Assembly (NCBI RefSeq): GCF_003206155.1
Contig: NZ_PZJV01000006.1
Span: forward strand, 258,236-322,235
Source of the DNA: Salinicola halophilus
Lineage (GTDB): Bacteria; Pseudomonadota; Gammaproteobacteria; Pseudomonadales; Halomonadaceae
DNA length: 64,000 nucleotides
Direction of reading: 5' to 3'
Shown here: piece by piece, positions 61,914-64,000 of the stretch
Layout of the letters: every line of letters begins with the position of its first letter
Numbering within the stretch: position 1 is the first letter of the stretch
Translations under genes and position numbers: made by a program
Notes under the pieces: model-generated
Seen by the model: the letters and a program-made list of their open reading frames with translations, nothing else
Told to the model about the DNA's origin: nothing
The model's database searches: none

Positions 61914-62978
61914 ATGACTGCACTCAGCTGCGACGCCACACTGACGCTCACCGATGCCAATGATTTTCAATCGCGCCTGAGAGCCTTTCTGGACGAGTAC
62001 GACGTCGAATATCGCGATGACGGCGAACGCATCGCCATCGAGCTGCCCGGCGGCGAGGCCACGTTCAAGAAGAGTCGGGTCGGGCTGCACATGAAGGCCG
62101 AGGCGGCGTCGCGGGACGGATTGGAGACGCAGCGCGCGGTGATCGAGCACTACGTGACGCTGTTCGCCGGCGACAACGCGCTTCCGCTGCACTGGCACGG
62201 CGATGTCGTTGCCGCCCCCACCTTCGCCAACTTCCGCGAGATGCGCGTCACCCGCGTCGAGGATATCTCGCCGAGCATGCGTCGACTGACGCTGACGGGA
62301 GAAGATCTGGCGCGCTTCGACCATCCCGAAGAGTGGCACGTGCGCCTGCACCTGCCTCCGGAAGGGCTTGCCGAGCCGCAGTGGCCGCGCCCCACCGCGG
62401 CCGGCGGTACCCATTGGCCGCCGGCGGAAAAGCGCGCCGAAGTTCGCTATTACACCGTTCGCCGGTTGGATCTCGCCCGTGGTGAAGTCGAGATCGACTT
62501 TCTCCTTCACGAAGCGCCGGGGCCCGGTGGCAACTTCGCCCGCCGCGCCCGCCCCGGCGATCTCTGCGGCATGGCCGGCCCCTTCGGGCGCGGCGTGACA
62601 CAGGCGTCCCACTATCTGATCGGCGGCGACGAGACCGCGCTGCCGGCCATCGCTCGGCTGCTGGAGACGCTGCCTGCAAGTGCCCGGGTCGAGGCGTGGA
62701 TCGAGGTGGAGACGCCGGCGGACGAGCTCGAACTGACGATACCCGATCACTGTCGCGTCACCTGGTGTCATCGTCAGGGCGAGTGGGCGCCCAGCGAGCG
62801 CATCGCCGAGGCCGTGATCGCGGCGATGCCGGCGGTGTGCGACGACCTTTTCGTCTGGTTCTCCGGCGAGGCGGAACCGACCCACGCCCTGCGCCGCCGG
62901 CTCAAGCAGGAATTCCGGCTGCACAAGGGACAGCACCTGGTCACCGGCTACTGGCGCCGCGACAACGAGGACGCCTGA
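61914..62978 (+). CDS. Siderophore-interacting protein / ferric reductase with N-terminal DUF2218
   Basis: 354 aa. Residues 1 to about 95 match DUF2218 (DVEYRDDGERIAIELPGGEATF). The rest is a FAD-binding SIP domain (MRVTRVEDISPSMRRLTLTG; YYTVRRLD replacing the usual RxYTxR; GPGGNFARRARPGD; LIGGDETALPAIARLLE) like ViuB/YqjH ferric-siderophore reductases. It probably releases iron from siderophores using NAD(P)H. No siderophore genes are nearby. The ATG at 61914 begins the conserved part; a GTG at 61857 is possible. Confidence 0.88.
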   Translation: MTALSCDATLTLTDANDFQSRLRAFLDEYDVEYRDDGERIAIELPGGEATFKKSRVGLHMKAEAASRDGLETQRAVIEHYVTLFAGDNALPLHWHGDVVAAPTFANFREMRVTRVEDISPSMRRLTLTGEDLARFDHPEEWHVRLHLPPEGLAEPQWPRPTAAGGTHWPPAEKRAEVRYYTVRRLDLARGEVEIDFLLHEAPGPGGNFARRARPGDLCGMAGPFGRGVTQASHYLIGGDETALPAIARLLETLPASARVEAWIEVETPADELELTIPDHCRVTWCHRQGEWAPSERIAEAVIAAMPAVCDDLFVWFSGEAEPTHALRRRLKQEFRLHKGQHLVTGYWRRDNEDA

Positions 62979-62982
62979 CGTC

Positions 62983-63033
62983 CTGCCATGCGCTGACACC
63001 CGCCATGCTCTGCCGCCCGCCATGCTTGGCTCG
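62983..63033. repeat. Three 17-bp tandem repeats after the SIP gene
   Basis: Units 62983-62999, 63000-63016 and 63017-63033 share the core cngccatgc; the last two begin with an identical ccgccatgct. The array begins 5 bp beyond the SIP stop codon and ends 31 bp before the convergent peptidase gene's stop. Confidence 0.75.
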
Positions 63034-63063
63034 CGGCCGAACTGACCGCAGCGCAGTGGCGCG

Positions 63064-63894
63064 CTACTCCCCCCGTTCGAGTACCAGCAGCGGATCGATC
63101 CGGGTGTCGAACCAGTTCATGCCCCAGTGCAGGTGCGGCCCGGTGGCGCGGCCGGTAGCCCCCACGAGTCCGATCACCTCGCCCTGTTCGACGCTGTCGC
63201 CCACGGCGACATCGATGCGTGACAGGTGCAGGAAATTGGAGCTGATGCCATAACCGTGATCGAGCAGCACGGTGCCACCGGTAAGGTAGAGATCGTCGGC
63301 GAAGGTGATCACGCCGCCGGCGGGCGCCTTCACCGGCGTACCGGTGGCGGCGGCGATGTCCATTCCCGAGTGCGCCGAGCCCGGCGTACCGTTGTAGATC
63401 CGCTGATTGCCGAAACGTCCGCTGATGCGCCCCTCGACCGGCCAGACGAACGACTCGGCGAAGCCGACGCGCTCGTCGTTGCGGCTTCGTTCGGCGCTGA
63501 CCGCTGCCTGCTCGCGCTGGATGCGGGCGGCGATCTCCGGCGGCGGGGAGACGGTCTTCGGCGGCACGCCATCGATCCGTTCGATGGGCCAGTCGCGGGG
63601 AGTGATGTCGATCGCTACCGTCTGCGCCGGCCCGCCGGGCGGGGTGACCGCGACGCGCTGAGCGCCGTCGGCGTCGCGGCCTATCCCGAACACCACGGTG
63701 CCGTAATCGGTGACCCGCAGGGTGCGGCCGTCTACCCGAACATCGCTGCCCGGCGGCACGCGGCCGACCACCATCGACCCTTGCGGCACGTGCGACGGGA
63801 AAGTGACCGGAATCGTCTCGGCGATGACCGGCGTCGTGGTAAGCAGCAAGGCCGACGCGAGCGTCAGCATCAGCGCAAGCGCGCGTTTCGGCAT
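63064..63894 (-). CDS. M23 (LytM) family metallopeptidase, exported
   Basis: 276 aa. A Sec signal (RALALMLTLASALLLTTTPVIAE, cleavage after about residue 25) precedes an Ig-like region and a C-terminal M23 domain (about 150-270). Zinc ligands are visible: HSGMD and HLHWGMNWF, with FLHLSRI between. It likely cuts peptidoglycan cross-links in the periplasm. The catalytic set looks complete, so it is probably an active enzyme rather than an EnvC-type activator. The ATG at 63894 begins the signal; a further 28 upstream residues are not signal-like. Confidence 0.9.
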   Translation of the reverse strand: MPKRALALMLTLASALLLTTTPVIAETIPVTFPSHVPQGSMVVGRVPPGSDVRVDGRTLRVTDYGTVVFGIGRDADGAQRVAVTPPGGPAQTVAIDITPRDWPIERIDGVPPKTVSPPPEIAARIQREQAAVSAERSRNDERVGFAESFVWPVEGRISGRFGNQRIYNGTPGSAHSGMDIAAATGTPVKAPAGGVITFADDLYLTGGTVLLDHGYGISSNFLHLSRIDVAVGDSVEQGEVIGLVGATGRATGPHLHWGMNWFDTRIDPLLVLERGE

Positions 63895-64000
63895 CGCCGA
63901 TCGACGACGCGCGATGCGCAGACGCGCTGGCGGAAAGGAGATACGTGTGGAGCGAGTGCAGCGGGAGGCGACGGTCACGGGCGGGCTCTCGGCGGGATAA

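Overview
The window looks like a chromosomal segment of a GC-rich gammaproteobacterium, most likely of the Halomonadaceae (Halomonas, Kushneria or Salinicola type). This is inferred from the atpIBEFHAGDC-glmU-DeoR-glmS order next to mnmG-rsmG-parAB, and from neighbours such as ErpA, HexR, the imuA-imuB-dnaE2 cassette, a GlxA/GbdR-type AraC regulator and an HdeD-like membrane protein. No phage, insertion sequence, CRISPR array, tRNA or rRNA was recognised. Almost everything is core genome.

Layout. 0-11.2 kb is mostly minus strand: rlmJ (cut by the window edge), an OmpA-type lipoprotein, rdgB-hemW, a kinase/ATPase fusion, thiD-thiE-hemL and a ClC channel. A CsgD/VpsT-type regulator interrupts it on the plus strand inside an AT-rich island. 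11.5-14.25 kb holds erpA and a three-gene polar amino-acid ABC importer. 14.5-14.94 kb is a gene-free, partly AT-rich stretch with about eight DnaA-box-like sequences. It abuts mnmG and is a strong oriC candidate. 15.1-32.7 kb is plus strand (mnmG-rsmG, parA-parB, the complete F1Fo ATP synthase operon, glmU, a DeoR-type regulator and glmS), except for one minus-strand DUF1615 lipoprotein. The flip in coding strand around 11-15 kb fits a bidirectional origin.

32.8-48.2 kb is more accessory: an exporter-type MFS protein, a GntR-regulated FMN hydroxy-acid dehydrogenase facing a GlxA-type regulator, a Zur-box-associated zinc importer (znuA-znuC-znuB), an SDR, mltA, pdxY, a DUF72 protein and a sodium symporter. 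48.3-64 kb has hexR, a LexA-box-driven imuA-imuB-dnaE2 mutagenesis cassette, a yhcB/zapG homologue with a long tail, uvrD, phoU, cysZ, a Mn-type superoxide dismutase, a siderophore-interacting protein and an M23 peptidase.

Two signals are not explained by ordinary annotation. First, short tandem repeats (11-30 bp units, 2-4 copies) recur across the window. They sit at or just beyond stop codons, immediately upstream of start codons, and in frame inside imuA and dnaE2. Second, the 433-bp gap between the convergent glmU and DUF1615 genes is packed with nested inverted repeats and may encode a structured RNA. The DUF1615 gene also lacks any ordinary start codon next to its lipoprotein signal and has a well-placed Shine-Dalgarno before ATC-ATT.
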